A stretch of DNA of 50,298 nucleotides from Myxococcota bacterium (GCA_030065975.1 JASJCN010000004.1:1-50298), one strand, 5' to 3'; numbered from the stretch's first letter, positions 17,074-24,839 are shown. The notes: a model not told the origin generated them from the sequence alone. Numbers and translations: made by a program.

Positions 17074-17847
17074 TCAGTCCCGCGGCTCCTTCTTGCGGCC
17101 GCCGGGCTGCACCTCGACCACGGCCGGGTACGACTCTTCCACGGGGATCGCCACGGTGCGGACCACCGCCCGGGCCACGCTCTCCGCCGGCATCCAGTGC
17201 ATGTTCCGGAACACGCCCCAGTACTTCCAGGAGGCCAGGATGTCGTGGATCTGCTCCTTCGGCATCTGGTTCCCGAACTCCGAACCCGTGGGGCCCACGC
17301 GCATCAGGATCGAGCGGACGCCGGTGCCCTCGGTCTCCATCTCCACGACCTTCGCCAGCGCCTCGATGCCGGCCTTGGCCGCGCTGTAGGCCGCCATGTA
17401 GGGCCGCGGGCGCTGGGCCGTGTCCGAGCCGATGAAGACCACGTCTCCGGCACGGCGCTCGAGCATTCCCGGCAGGACGGCCCGGGTCATCCACAGCGCC
17501 GAGAGCAGGTTGGTCTCGACATCCGCCCGGAGCGCCTCCGGGCTGGCCTCGTGGAGCAGCGACGAGAGGTTCTGGCCGGCGTTGTTGACCAGCACGTCGG
17601 GGGGGCCGAGAGCGGCCTCGGCAGCCCGCGCGAAGCGGTCGATCGAAGCGGGATCCCGCACGTCGAGGGGATGGGCGAACGCACGCCCCCCGGCGCCCTC
17701 CACCTGCTTCGCGACCTCCTCCAGGCGCTCCTCGCGGCGCGCCCCGAGTGCGACGCGATGCCCCTCGGCTCCGAAGGCCCGGGCGGTGGCCGCACCGATC
17801 CCCGAGGAGGCGCCGGTGATCCAGATCGTCCGCGGCTCCGGACTCAT
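17074..17847 (-). CDS. SDR-family oxidoreductase
   Basis: A 257-residue classical SDR: TGASSGIGAATARAFG near residue 12, an Arg-rich ALGARREER stretch after beta-2 (NADP preference), NNAG at about 91-94, and the catalytic YSAAK in YMAAYSAAKAGIE. The C-terminal part (YWGVFRNMHWMPAESVA) is less conserved and probably binds substrate. Its start is set by the third copy of a 23-bp repeat, at 17845-17847, the only copy preceded by an AGGGAG-like ribosome-binding site. It is the second gene of the P450 operon. Confidence 0.93.
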   Translation of the reverse strand: MSPEPRTIWITGASSGIGAATARAFGAEGHRVALGARREERLEEVAKQVEGAGGRAFAHPLDVRDPASIDRFARAAEAALGPPDVLVNNAGQNLSSLLHEASPEALRADVETNLLSALWMTRAVLPGMLERRAGDVVFIGSDTAQRPRPYMAAYSAAKAGIEALAKVVEMETEGTGVRSILMRVGPTGSEFGNQMPKEQIHDILASWKYWGVFRNMHWMPAESVARAVVRTVAIPVEESYPAVVEVQPGGRKKEPRD

Positions 17848-17870
17848 GCCGCCCCCAGCTCCCTGCTCAT
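17844..17870 (-). CDS. Candidate 8-codon mini-ORF, second in the relay
   Basis: On the minus strand, ATG AGC AGG GAG CTG GGG GCG GCA TGA encodes MSRELGAA. Its stop overlaps the ATG of the SDR at 17847 by four bases (ATGA) and its start overlaps the stop of the other mini-ORF in the same way. AGGGAG within it is the likely Shine-Dalgarno for the SDR. Translation is not proven; the case rests on the repeat structure. Confidence 0.3.
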   Translation of the reverse strand: MSRELGAA

Positions 17871-17893
17871 GCCGCCGCCAGCACCGTGCTCAT
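17867..17893 (-). CDS. Candidate 8-codon mini-ORF, first in the relay
   Basis: On the minus strand, ATG AGC ACG GTG CTG GCG GCG GCA TGA encodes MSTVLAAA. Its ATG overlaps the P450 stop at 17890-17892 by ATGA, and its own stop overlaps the ATG of the next mini-ORF. It has no good Shine-Dalgarno of its own, so translation would need ribosomes that have just ended the P450. Its last residues copy the P450 C-terminus (ELAAA), showing that it came from duplication. Confidence 0.3.
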   Translation of the reverse strand: MSTVLAAA

Positions 17894-19080
17894 GCCGCCG
17901 CCAGCTCGACGGGCAGGCGAGCAAAGCCGCGGACGTTGACCGAGTGCACCCGCACGGCACCGTCCGGTCGCACGCAGTAGGACGGGAAACGGCGGCCCCA
18001 CTCCTCGAGAGCGACGCGTGCCTCGAGTCGCGCCAGCGCCGCGCCCAGACAGAAGTGGTTGCCCTTGCCGAAGGAGAGGCTCGACTGGGTGTCCCGATCG
18101 ACGTCGTACTCGTCGGCTCGCGGAAACACCGCCTCGTCGCGATTCGCCGAGCCGATCAGCAGCACCACCTTGGCGCCGGCGGGAATCGGCTGGCCCTGCA
18201 GCTCGACCTCACGACGGGTCGTGCGCGCCAGGAGCTGCGTCGAGTTGTCGTAGCGCAGGGTCTCCTCGACCCAGCCCGGGATCCGCGCCTCGCTCTCCTC
18301 GACCCGCTTTCGCTGCTCCGGGTTGCGCCACAGCCAGTAGAGGGCGTTCGCGAGCAGCTTGGTGGTCGTCTCGTTCCCGGCCACGATCATCAGGTTGCAG
18401 AACGAGAGGATCTCGGCGTCGTCCAGGCGGTCTCCGTCGAGGCGCGCGTCGAGGAGTGCGCTCAGGAGGTCCTCGCGAGGCTTCCGACGCCGCTCCGCGA
18501 GCAGCTCCTGGAAGTAGCTGCGGATCGTGCCGAAGGCTTCGACCGCGGCCGGCGGGACGTCGAAGTCGCCCTCCTCGCGATGCACGAGCAGATCCGCCGC
18601 GCGCCGCAGCTCCGCGCGATCGGCCGGCGGCACGCCCATCAGCTCGCTGATCACGTCCATGGGCAGGATGCCGGCGAAGTCCTCGATCACGTCGCAGCGC
18701 CCGGCGCCGACCAGCGCGTCCAGGAGCTCGACGCTGCGCGCCCGGATCCGCGGCTCGAGCTCCGCCACCCGACGCGGCGTGAAGCCGCGCGACACCAGAG
18801 CCCGCATGCGCGTGTGGCGGGGCGGGTCCATCGCGAGGAAGGACTGCGCGGCCGCGGCCACCGCACCGGACGCCGCGGGATCGAGCGACACGCCCTGGCT
18901 GCTCGAGAACGTCTCGGCGTCGCGCAGCGCGCGGTGCACGTCGACGTGGCGGGCCAGCGCGTAGAAGTCGCGCTTCGCGTCGTGGAGCACCGGGGCCCGC
19001 TCTCGCAGCTGGCGGTAGAGCGGATAGGGATCCTCGTGGAACGCGTAGGCATACGGGTCGAGCTCGAGGGCCGCGGACAT
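17890..19080 (-). CDS. Cytochrome P450
   Basis: A 396-residue bacterial (class I) cytochrome P450 that hydroxylates a hydrophobic substrate. The I-helix oxygen-binding motif is AGNETTT (in VAGNETTTKLLANALYW), the ExxR motif is EETLR, and the heme-binding loop is SFGKGNHFCLGAAL with the Cys ligand. The N-terminus (ELDPYAYAFHEDPYPLYR) fits soluble bacterial CYPs. I chose the ATG at 19080 because the longer GTG start at 19104 would place the palindrome at 19103-19120 at the start codon and leave no promoter. It heads a five-gene operon with two SDRs, an ALDH and a ferredoxin, and is divergent from a dehydrogenase and its TetR regulator. The C-terminus ends at the 23-bp repeat. Confidence 0.96.
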   Translation of the reverse strand: MSAALELDPYAYAFHEDPYPLYRQLRERAPVLHDAKRDFYALARHVDVHRALRDAETFSSSQGVSLDPAASGAVAAAAQSFLAMDPPRHTRMRALVSRGFTPRRVAELEPRIRARSVELLDALVGAGRCDVIEDFAGILPMDVISELMGVPPADRAELRRAADLLVHREEGDFDVPPAAVEAFGTIRSYFQELLAERRRKPREDLLSALLDARLDGDRLDDAEILSFCNLMIVAGNETTTKLLANALYWLWRNPEQRKRVEESEARIPGWVEETLRYDNSTQLLARTTRREVELQGQPIPAGAKVVLLIGSANRDEAVFPRADEYDVDRDTQSSLSFGKGNHFCLGAALARLEARVALEEWGRRFPSYCVRPDGAVRVHSVNVRGFARLPVELAAA

Positions 19081-19102
19081 CGCCCGCCAGCCTACGTCAG
19101 TC

Positions 19103-19120
19103 ACATTGCGTCTGCAATGT
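19103..19120. promoter_or_regulatory. Palindromic operator candidate between the divergent P450 and dehydrogenase operons
   Basis: ACATTGCGTCTGCAATGT has perfect 7-base arms (ACATTGC/GCAATGT) and a 4-base centre. It is the only such element in the gap between the P450 start (19080) and the dehydrogenase start (19155). On the plus strand TTGCGT (19106-19111) and TACGTT (19130-19135) are 18 bases apart, so it overlaps a possible -35; on the minus strand TTTACA (19124 to 19119) overlaps it as well. The TetR gene at 20038 lies in the plus-strand arm, making it the likely ligand-responsive repressor of both arms. Confidence 0.7.
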
Positions 19121-19154
19121 AAATTGCGGTACGTTCGGTCCGAGGAGAGGAGCC

Positions 19155-20018
19155 ATGACCCTTCGCGCCGGCTTCATCGGGCTGGGCAACCAGGGGCGCC
19201 CGGTCGCCGAGAACCTCGCCGCGTCGAGCCACCCGACCATCGTGTACGACGTGCTCGAGGAGCCCGTGGCCGCCCTCGCCGCGCTCGGCGCGACCCGCGC
19301 CGGCACGGCCCGCGAGGTCGGGGCGGAGGCCGACGTGATCGGGATCTGCGTGCCCGAGGACGATCACGTACGCGCCGTGGTCCTTGGCCCCGACGGCGTG
19401 CTCGCGGGCTGCCGCCCGGGAAGCGTGATCGCGATCCACAGCACGATCCTGCCGGAGACCGCCGAAGCGCTGGCACGGGTCGCGGCCGAGCGCGAAGTCG
19501 CCGTGCTGGATGCCTGCGTCACCGGGGGCGCCGCCCGGGCCGCCCAGCGGGAGCTCACCCTGCTGGTCGGCGGCGAGGCGCGGGTGCTGGAGCGGGCGCG
19601 GCCCGTGCTCGAGATCAGCGCGGCCAAGGTGATCCACGCGGGGCCCGTGGGTTCCGGCGCGAAGCTCAAGCTCTGCATCAACGTGATCACGTATCTCCAG
19701 TGGGCCGCGGCCCAGGAGTCCCATGCCCTGGCCCGGGCCGTGGGCCTGCCCCAGGAGGTGCTCGAGGAGGCCGGGCTCTCGAACGGGCAGATCACCCCGC
19801 TGATGCAGGGCTTCCTCGCGCTCCACAAGGCGCCCGAAGAGGCCCGCAAGAGCGAGGCCCTGCAGTCGACCCTGCGCGGCTTCATGCAGATCGCCGAGAA
19901 GGACCTCGCCTGGGCACTCTCCCTCGCGCGTCGCGCGAACGTCGCGATGCCGGTCACGGGCGTGGTGTCGCAGTCGATGGCCCGCATCTACGGGGTCGAG
20001 GACCCCGGGCGCCGATGA
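19155..20018 (+). CDS. NAD(P)-dependent beta-hydroxyacid dehydrogenase family protein
   Basis: A 287-residue member of the 3-hydroxyisobutyrate/6-phosphogluconate dehydrogenase superfamily. The N-terminal Rossmann fold has GFIGLGNQGRPVAENL (GxGxxG), the substrate signature is DACVTGGAA at about residues 116-124, and the catalytic Lys lies in GAKLKLCINV at about 170. The C-terminal helical domain is complete. Family members oxidise beta-hydroxyacids or reduce imines. The ATG has GAGGAGAGGAGCC upstream. It is the first gene of the arm that also has TetR, SRPBCC and SDR, so it probably belongs to the same catabolic pathway as the P450. Confidence 0.9.
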   Translation: MTLRAGFIGLGNQGRPVAENLAASSHPTIVYDVLEEPVAALAALGATRAGTAREVGAEADVIGICVPEDDHVRAVVLGPDGVLAGCRPGSVIAIHSTILPETAEALARVAAEREVAVLDACVTGGAARAAQRELTLLVGGEARVLERARPVLEISAAKVIHAGPVGSGAKLKLCINVITYLQWAAAQESHALARAVGLPQEVLEEAGLSNGQITPLMQGFLALHKAPEEARKSEALQSTLRGFMQIAEKDLAWALSLARRANVAMPVTGVVSQSMARIYGVEDPGRR

Positions 20019-20037
20019 CCCGGATCGGGGACCGTTC

Positions 20038-20685
20038 GTGACCGCGCGACGCAGCCCGGCCCGGGCCCGTCCGCGTCGCACCCACGCCGAGCGCACCGCG
20101 GAGACGCGCGGCCGGATCCTCGCGGCGGTGGTGGAGAGCATCGAGGCGGTGGGCTTCCAGCGCACGACGGCGAGCGAGATCGCGAAGCGCGCCGGCGTCA
20201 CCTGGGGCGCGGTGCAGCACCACTTCGGGGGCAAGGACGGGATCCTGAACGCCGTCCTGCAGCAGTCCTTCGACCGCTTCGCCCGCGAGTTCCGGGACCC
20301 GCCGGCGGCGGACGCGCCGCTCGAGGAGCGCGTGCACTTCTTCGTCGAGTGCGCCTGGCGTCACTTCGGGAGCCCGCACTTCCGCTCGACCCTCGAGATC
20401 CTGCTCCACTACGCGGCGCCCGAGCCGGGCTCGAATCCCGAGGCGAGCTGGCAGGGCGAGATGCTCGGGCGCTGGAACGGCATCTGGTCGCGCCTGTTCC
20501 CCGATGCGCACATGGGGTCGCGGCGTCGTGTGGCGCTACAGCACTACACGATCTCGGTACTGGCCGGCCTGGCCTCGATGCAGCGGCTCGAAGGGGGCGG
20601 GAGCGCACGACACACGATGGAGCTCGAGTGGCTCGAACGCACGCTGCTCTCGGAGATCGGCGCGGGCGGCGACGCGAACGCGTAG
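20038..20685 (+). CDS. TetR-family transcriptional regulator
   Basis: A 215-residue one-component regulator. The N-terminal HTH is at about residues 24-65 (RGRILAAVVESIEAVGFQRT-like start, then TASEIAKRAGVTWGAVQHHF). The GAVQHHFGGKDGIL recognition region is typical. The C-terminal ligand domain is helical and diverged, so the ligand is unknown. The start is a GTG 19 bases after the dehydrogenase stop. The likely target is the palindrome at 19103-19120, controlling its own operon and the P450 operon. Confidence 0.93.
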   Translation: MTARRSPARARPRRTHAERTAETRGRILAAVVESIEAVGFQRTTASEIAKRAGVTWGAVQHHFGGKDGILNAVLQQSFDRFAREFRDPPAADAPLEERVHFFVECAWRHFGSPHFRSTLEILLHYAAPEPGSNPEASWQGEMLGRWNGIWSRLFPDAHMGSRRRVALQHYTISVLAGLASMQRLEGGGSARHTMELEWLERTLLSEIGAGGDANA

Positions 20686-20697
20686 AGGAGGATCGGG

Positions 20698-21141
20698 GTG
20701 GGACGCATCGAGGTGGAGCGCGTGTTCGACGCGAGCCCGGAGGACGTCTGGGCGGTGTACACGGACCACGCGGGCTGGTCGCGCTGGGCGGGCCTGGGCC
20801 CGAGCCGCCTGGAGCGGCCGGGCGACGAGGAGCCCAACGGGGTCGGCGCCATCCGACTGCTGGGTCCCGGGATCGGTGCGGCGCGCGAAGAGGTCGTGGC
20901 CTTCGAGCCGCCCAAGCTCATGATCTATCGCCTGATCGGCGGCCCCCTGCCCCTGCGCAACCACGAGGGGCAGGTGCGCTTCGAGCCCGAGGGTTCGGGC
21001 ACGCGCGTCGTGTGGCGCTGCCGCTTCGATGCGCCGCCGGGAACGGGCTGGCTCCTCGATCGCGCCATCGAAGGCGTCTTCCGGCGGGCACTCGCGGGCC
21101 TGGCCCGGCAATCCTTCGCAGGCGGAGGCACGCATGCCTGA
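20698..21141 (+). CDS. SRPBCC-family protein
   Basis: A 147-residue START/SRPBCC-fold protein, a helix-grip fold that binds hydrophobic ligands. Seen: RVFDASPEDVWAVYTDHAGWSRW at the N-terminus (two segments), LGPGIGAAREEVVAFEPPK in the middle and VVWRCRFDAPPGTGWLLDRA at the end. Related proteins are polyketide cyclases, dehydrases or simple carriers. The GTG at 20698 is preceded by GAGGAGGATC. It overlaps the next SDR by 8 bases, so the two are translated together. In a P450 pathway it might hold an apolar intermediate (inference). Confidence 0.85.
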   Translation: MGRIEVERVFDASPEDVWAVYTDHAGWSRWAGLGPSRLERPGDEEPNGVGAIRLLGPGIGAAREEVVAFEPPKLMIYRLIGGPLPLRNHEGQVRFEPEGSGTRVVWRCRFDAPPGTGWLLDRAIEGVFRRALAGLARQSFAGGGTHA

Positions 21142-21991
21142 GGCCGACGAACGCGTGGCCGTGGTGACCGGTGCCGGAAGCGGCATCGGCCGCGCGCTCG
21201 CCGAGCGCTTCGCTCGCGAGGGCCTGTCCCTCGTGCTCGCCGACATCGAGACCGGGGCCCTCGAAGCGACCGGCGCCCGGCTCGAGGAGAACGGAGCCCG
21301 GGTGCTGTGTGCAACCACCGACGTCTCCGACGCCGCGGCCGTGGAGGCGCTCGCCGAGAAGTGCTTCGCGCACTACGGCCGGGCCGACGTCGTGTGCAAC
21401 AACGCCGGGGTGCTCTCGGGCGGGCTCACCTGGGAGACCTCGGATCGGGACTGGGAGTGGGTGCTCGGCGTGAACGTCCGCGGGGTCGCCAACGGGATTC
21501 GCAGCTTCGTGCCGCGCATGAGCGAGCAGGGCTCGGGCCACGTGGTCAACGTCGCCTCCATGGCGGCGCTCACGAGCACGCCCTTCGCCGGCGTCTACCA
21601 CGCGAGCAAGCACGCCGTGCTCGCGCTGTCCGAGTGCCTCCACAAGGAGCTCCGGATGACCGGCTCGCCGCTGCGCGTCTCGGTGCTGTGTCCCGAGATG
21701 GTCGACACGCGCATCGCGGAGTCCTCGCGCAACCGACCCGAGTCGCTGGCGGGCGTGGTGCCCGACAGCCAGCGCGTCGTGCTCGACGCCACCGCGCGGG
21801 CCGCTCGCCAGGGACTCGACCCGGCGGTGATGGCCGAGCGCGTGATGGCGGCGCTGGCCGACGGGCGCTTCTACGTGCTGGCGCCGGACGGGCCGTGGCG
21901 GCGGCTCATGGAGACCCGCCTCGAAGACCTGCGGACGGGCCGGGACCCCGTACTCGACCTGCCCGAGCAGCCGCCTTCAGACCGCGACTGA
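21134..21991 (+). CDS. SDR-family oxidoreductase
   Basis: A 285-residue SDR with TGAGSGIGRALAERFA, acidic LADIETGALEA after beta-2 (NAD preference), NNAGVL, S in VNVASMAAL and the catalytic pair in YHASKHAVLALSE. The C-terminal extension (DPAVMAERVMAALADGRFYVL) is typical of the longer SDRs found in steroid or terpenoid catabolism clusters. The ATG at 21134 starts inside the SRPBCC gene (8-base overlap) and is chosen over upstream codons. It ends the plus-strand operon; a hairpin follows at 22006. Confidence 0.92.
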   Translation: MPEADERVAVVTGAGSGIGRALAERFAREGLSLVLADIETGALEATGARLEENGARVLCATTDVSDAAAVEALAEKCFAHYGRADVVCNNAGVLSGGLTWETSDRDWEWVLGVNVRGVANGIRSFVPRMSEQGSGHVVNVASMAALTSTPFAGVYHASKHAVLALSECLHKELRMTGSPLRVSVLCPEMVDTRIAESSRNRPESLAGVVPDSQRVVLDATARAARQGLDPAVMAERVMAALADGRFYVLAPDGPWRRLMETRLEDLRTGRDPVLDLPEQPPSDRD

Positions 21992-22005
21992 AGCTTTCTG
22001 ACGGT

Positions 22006-22029
22006 CCGCCAGAAACGCCTCTCTGGCGG
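22006..22029. terminator. Hairpin after the SDR gene
   Basis: CCGCCAG (22006-22012) pairs with CTGGCGG (22023-22029) around a 10-base loop. A second pairing, TTTCTG with CAGAAA, uses part of the same stretch, so two mutually exclusive folds exist. It is 15 bases past the SDR stop. No U-run follows, so it is only a candidate terminator. Confidence 0.45.
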
Positions 22030-22126
22030 CGCCTGAGGGTTCGTCCAGCCCCCGAGGGATGGTGGCGCAAGCGCCCCGTTTTCATGAGAGAAACACGGTT
22101 TCGCGGCTGCTCGGGGGACGCATACA

Positions 22127-23083
22127 ATGGGTCACATGCCCCCCTGGCTCCGCCCCCCCGGAGCGCCGCCCGGTCGCCCTCGGCACGCGGCGCGCTTCGC
22201 TCCCGTCCTGCTTGCGCTCCTCGGCCTGACGCCGGCGTTAGGCGTTCCGGCCCAGGCGTCGACGCCCGCTTGCACGGCCTGGCCGGGAGAGGTCTCGCCG
22301 CTTCCCACCGACCAGGACCCCGACCGCCTGCGCGCCGCCTGGGCGACGCTGCGCTACGACGAGCTGAGCCGGGTCGCCACCGGGCTCGAGGGGCTCGAGC
22401 CGCTCGAGGCCCACCGACTCTGGCGCCACGCCCGCTGCCTGCGACCCGACTCGGTGGAGGCGAACGAGGGCGTCGAACGCACGCGTCCCAGAGCCGTGCA
22501 TCGACCGAGCCTGCGCGCACGCGACGCCGAGGAGGGGCCGAGCCGCGTGGGCGGATCCAGCTTCGCCTTCGCCCTGCAGCAGGTGTCCGTCCGACTGATC
22601 GCGGCCGAGCCGCCGACGGCCCAGCCGGGTCCCCGTGCGCTCGCGCGACGCGAGTCGCAGCAAGGCACGCAGCAAAGCACAGCACTCCGCCCGGCCGCGG
22701 ACAACCTGCGGGCGCTCCCCGCGCGCTCGCCCTGCGGGACCCTCCGCACGCCCTGCCAGGAGCTCGACGCACTCACGATCGAGCTCGCCGGTCTCGAGGC
22801 GCTGCTGCGCGGTGCGCGCTTCCGCGAGGCGCTGGACGGCGTGCAGGCACTCGACCTGCGCATGGAGGCACTCGACGCGAGCGAGCCGTCGCGCGAGCTC
22901 CGGGTGCGCACCGAGGTGCTGCGCGCCACGGCCGAGGTCGCCCTCGGCAACACCGCCCAGGCCCGCGACGCGTTCAGCCGCGCGCTCGTCGAGGAGCCGG
23001 GCCTCGCGCTCGATCCGATGACGGTCTCTCCCAAGGTGAGACGCGCCCTCGAAGAGGCGCGTCGCTCGGGGGCCGACGGGTGA
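22127..23083 (+). CDS. Secreted protein with a TPR-like C-terminus
   Basis: A 318-residue protein of unknown function. The N-terminal signal peptide is hydrophobic (FAPVLLALLGLTPALGVPAQA). The middle (residues 110-200) is Arg- and Gln-rich and may be disordered. The C-terminal third has helical-repeat character (LEALLRGARFREALDGVQAL, RATAEVALGNTAQARDAFSR) ending in DPMTVSPKVRRALEEARR, a feature of secreted TPR-like proteins. ATGs at 22127 and 22136 are both possible; a TACAAT motif at 22123-22128 would make transcription start near the second. It is the first gene of an envelope module, its stop overlapping the next start (TGATG). Confidence 0.72.
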   Translation: MGHMPPWLRPPGAPPGRPRHAARFAPVLLALLGLTPALGVPAQASTPACTAWPGEVSPLPTDQDPDRLRAAWATLRYDELSRVATGLEGLEPLEAHRLWRHARCLRPDSVEANEGVERTRPRAVHRPSLRARDAEEGPSRVGGSSFAFALQQVSVRLIAAEPPTAQPGPRALARRESQQGTQQSTALRPAADNLRALPARSPCGTLRTPCQELDALTIELAGLEALLRGARFREALDGVQALDLRMEALDASEPSRELRVRTEVLRATAEVALGNTAQARDAFSRALVEEPGLALDPMTVSPKVRRALEEARRSGADG

Positions 23084-23991
23084 TGCGCAGCGCCACTCTC
23101 GCCTTCGCGCTCCCGGGCGCGCTCCTGCTCGGCTGTGCCCAGCTCGCGCCGCCGCCGACCGGCCCTCCGCCGGTGGCGAACCTCGAGGTCGAGGTGCTGC
23201 GCGGGTTCGGCCTGCCCGAGGCCCCGCTCGGGGATCTTCCCGGGAGCGTCCAGGTCGTCCTCGACCTGTCCTCCTCCATGCGGACGGCCACGGACTCCGG
23301 ACCCGAACGCTGGCTCGGCGCGGCCGGCGGAGCCCAGGAGCTGCTGTCCGGAATCGCGCCCGAATCGGCCCGCCTCCACGTGGTGGGCCATCGGGCTTCA
23401 GAAGATCAGTGCGACGCGGGCGCCGGAGTCGACCTCGCCGATGCGGAGACGCTCCGACCCGTCGCGGACGGATCGGTCGCCCGCGCCCTCGCCGGACTCG
23501 AAGCCGAAGGGCGGAACGCGCCCGGACGCGTCGTGGTGTTCAGCGACCTCGAGGACCCGTGCGCGGCCGAGCTGTGTGCTGCGGCCGAGCGGCTGGTCGC
23601 AGCGGGCAGCTGGATCGACTGGGTGCTGGTGGGAGAGACGCCGGCCCCCGCGTGTCTCGCCACGCTCGCGCTGCCCGCCGAGGCCGCCGGCCCGGTGGCC
23701 GGCGCCCTCGCCCAGGGTCCCGCTCGCTTCCAGGTCCTGCAGGCCGGCGAACCGGTGATCTCGGGCATGACGGGCGAGCGCGTCGAGGTGCCTTCCGGAG
23801 CCGAGCTCGAGGTCGTCGTCGCCCTGGATCCCCCGGAGCGCGTCGGGCCCATCCGCATCGCGGCCGGCGAGATCTCGCGACTGCGGGTGCTCGACTTCCC
23901 CATGGGCGACCCGCCGCGCCGGGTATGGGCGCTGGAGGACGAGCGACGTTTCGATCCCGCTCTGCCCCAGGCGCCGGAGTTCCAACGATGA
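23083..23991 (+). CDS. VWA-like lipoprotein
   Basis: A 302-residue protein with a lipoprotein signal (PGALLLGCAQ), so it is probably anchored by a lipidated Cys at about residue 18. A von Willebrand A-like domain follows: LDLSSSM gives the DxSxS metal-site (MIDAS) motif, VVFSDLEDPC the later acidic strand, and WIDWVLVG the last strand. The C-terminal 70 residues are beta-rich. VWA lipoproteins bind partners through a metal ion. The family is not named here. It starts at the TGATG overlap with the secreted repeat gene and ends by ATGA overlap with the LolA-like gene, so the three are translationally linked. Confidence 0.8.
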   Translation: MRSATLAFALPGALLLGCAQLAPPPTGPPPVANLEVEVLRGFGLPEAPLGDLPGSVQVVLDLSSSMRTATDSGPERWLGAAGGAQELLSGIAPESARLHVVGHRASEDQCDAGAGVDLADAETLRPVADGSVARALAGLEAEGRNAPGRVVVFSDLEDPCAAELCAAAERLVAAGSWIDWVLVGETPAPACLATLALPAEAAGPVAGALAQGPARFQVLQAGEPVISGMTGERVEVPSGAELEVVVALDPPERVGPIRIAAGEISRLRVLDFPMGDPPRRVWALEDERRFDPALPQAPEFQR

Positions 23992-24839
23992 GTCGTGCGT
24001 TCCTCCGCTTCCCCACGCTGCTCGGCGCGGCTCTCCTCCTGGGCGCTTCGCCGGCGGCGGCCGTCTCCCTCGAGGACCTGATCCCGCTCGAGCCGAGCGA
24101 GCGGCTCCGCATCTCGGCCCGGGACGTCGTCGCCAACGCCTTCGACAACCTCTACGGCTGCGACCTCGCCCAGGAGGTCGTGATGGTCACGCGGACGGAG
24201 AACGGGGTCACCCGCGAGCAGCGGGTGAACATGCTGCGGAAGCGCATCAAGAACCGCGCCCACCAGCTGATGGACTACCGCACGACCAACCAGTTCTACG
24301 GTCTGCGGCTGCTCAAGATCGAGGGCCACGGCCGCTCGGACGACCACTTCATGTGGGTTCCCGAGCTCCAGCGCATCCGGCGCTTCACCAGCGCCCAGAG
24401 CGGCGACCTGGTGCAGGGCACCGACCTCTCCTTCGAGGACCTCGAGTTCCGCCGCATCGAGGAGTTCGCGGTGGTCGGCCGCGACCTGCGCGAGCTCGAC
24501 GGCGAGTGGGTCGAGCAGGTGACGATCGAGCCCCTCGACGAGAGCCCCTACGAGCGCGCCGACCTGTTCATCGAGCCGCGGGACTGGGTGATCCGCGAGG
24601 TGCACTACTACCGCACCGGGAGCCTCACGCCCTTCAAGACGATCCGCGCTCCGCGCGAGGAGATGAATCGCTTCGAGGACCGCGTGCTCCCCGGCCGCTG
24701 GATCGTCACCGACTACGAACGGCGCACCCAGACCGACGTGATCTTCCGCAAGACCCTGGTGGACCCGGCGCTGGCCGATCACCTGTTCTCCACCGTCGTC
24801 CTCGAGAAGAAGGCCGCGCTCCCCGGAGTCCGCAAGTGA
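23988..24839 (+). CDS. LolA-like outer-membrane lipoprotein-sorting family protein
   Basis: A 283-residue protein with a signal peptide (PTLLGAALLLGASPAAAV), followed by a beta-rich fold with conserved segments RKRIKNRAHQLMDYRTTNQFY (two segments), DDHFMWVPELQRIRRFTSAQ and SFEDLEFRRIEEF. This pattern fits the LolA-like family (uncharacterised lipoprotein-sorting protein, PF17131), usually coupled to RND/MMPL transport of hydrophobic molecules. The ATG overlaps the VWA gene stop by ATGA. It ends with LPGVRK and a TGA that is overlapped by a GTG mini-ORF. No MMPL gene is near, which is unusual. Confidence 0.85.
   Translation: MSRAFLRFPTLLGAALLLGASPAAAVSLEDLIPLEPSERLRISARDVVANAFDNLYGCDLAQEVVMVTRTENGVTREQRVNMLRKRIKNRAHQLMDYRTTNQFYGLRLLKIEGHGRSDDHFMWVPELQRIRRFTSAQSGDLVQGTDLSFEDLEFRRIEEFAVVGRDLRELDGEWVEQVTIEPLDESPYERADLFIEPRDWVIREVHYYRTGSLTPFKTIRAPREEMNRFEDRVLPGRWIVTDYERRTQTDVIFRKTLVDPALADHLFSTVVLEKKAALPGVRK

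Larger units (their letters stand above)
17842..17910. repeat. 23-bp tandem repeat, three copies, at the P450-SDR junction
   Basis: Three head-to-tail 23-base units (17842-17864, 17865-17887, 17888-17910) share the core CTCATGCCGCC. Each holds CAT, which on the minus strand reads ATGAG, so the P450 stop/SDR start overlap was copied twice. The period is not a multiple of three, which puts each copy in a different frame relative to the next. The original ATGA overlap is thus turned into three ATGA sites separated by two mini-ORFs. Confidence 0.93.

Noticed and set aside
14454-17435. A 993-codon plus-strand open frame across the aldehyde dehydrogenase and SDR genes
   Set aside because: It is antisense to genes with complete motifs and composed of typical shadow sequence.
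17842-17910. The 23-bp repeats as multiple TetR operators
   Set aside because: They are direct, not inverted, and lie within an operon at a gene junction; the divergent palindrome at 19103 fits an operator better.
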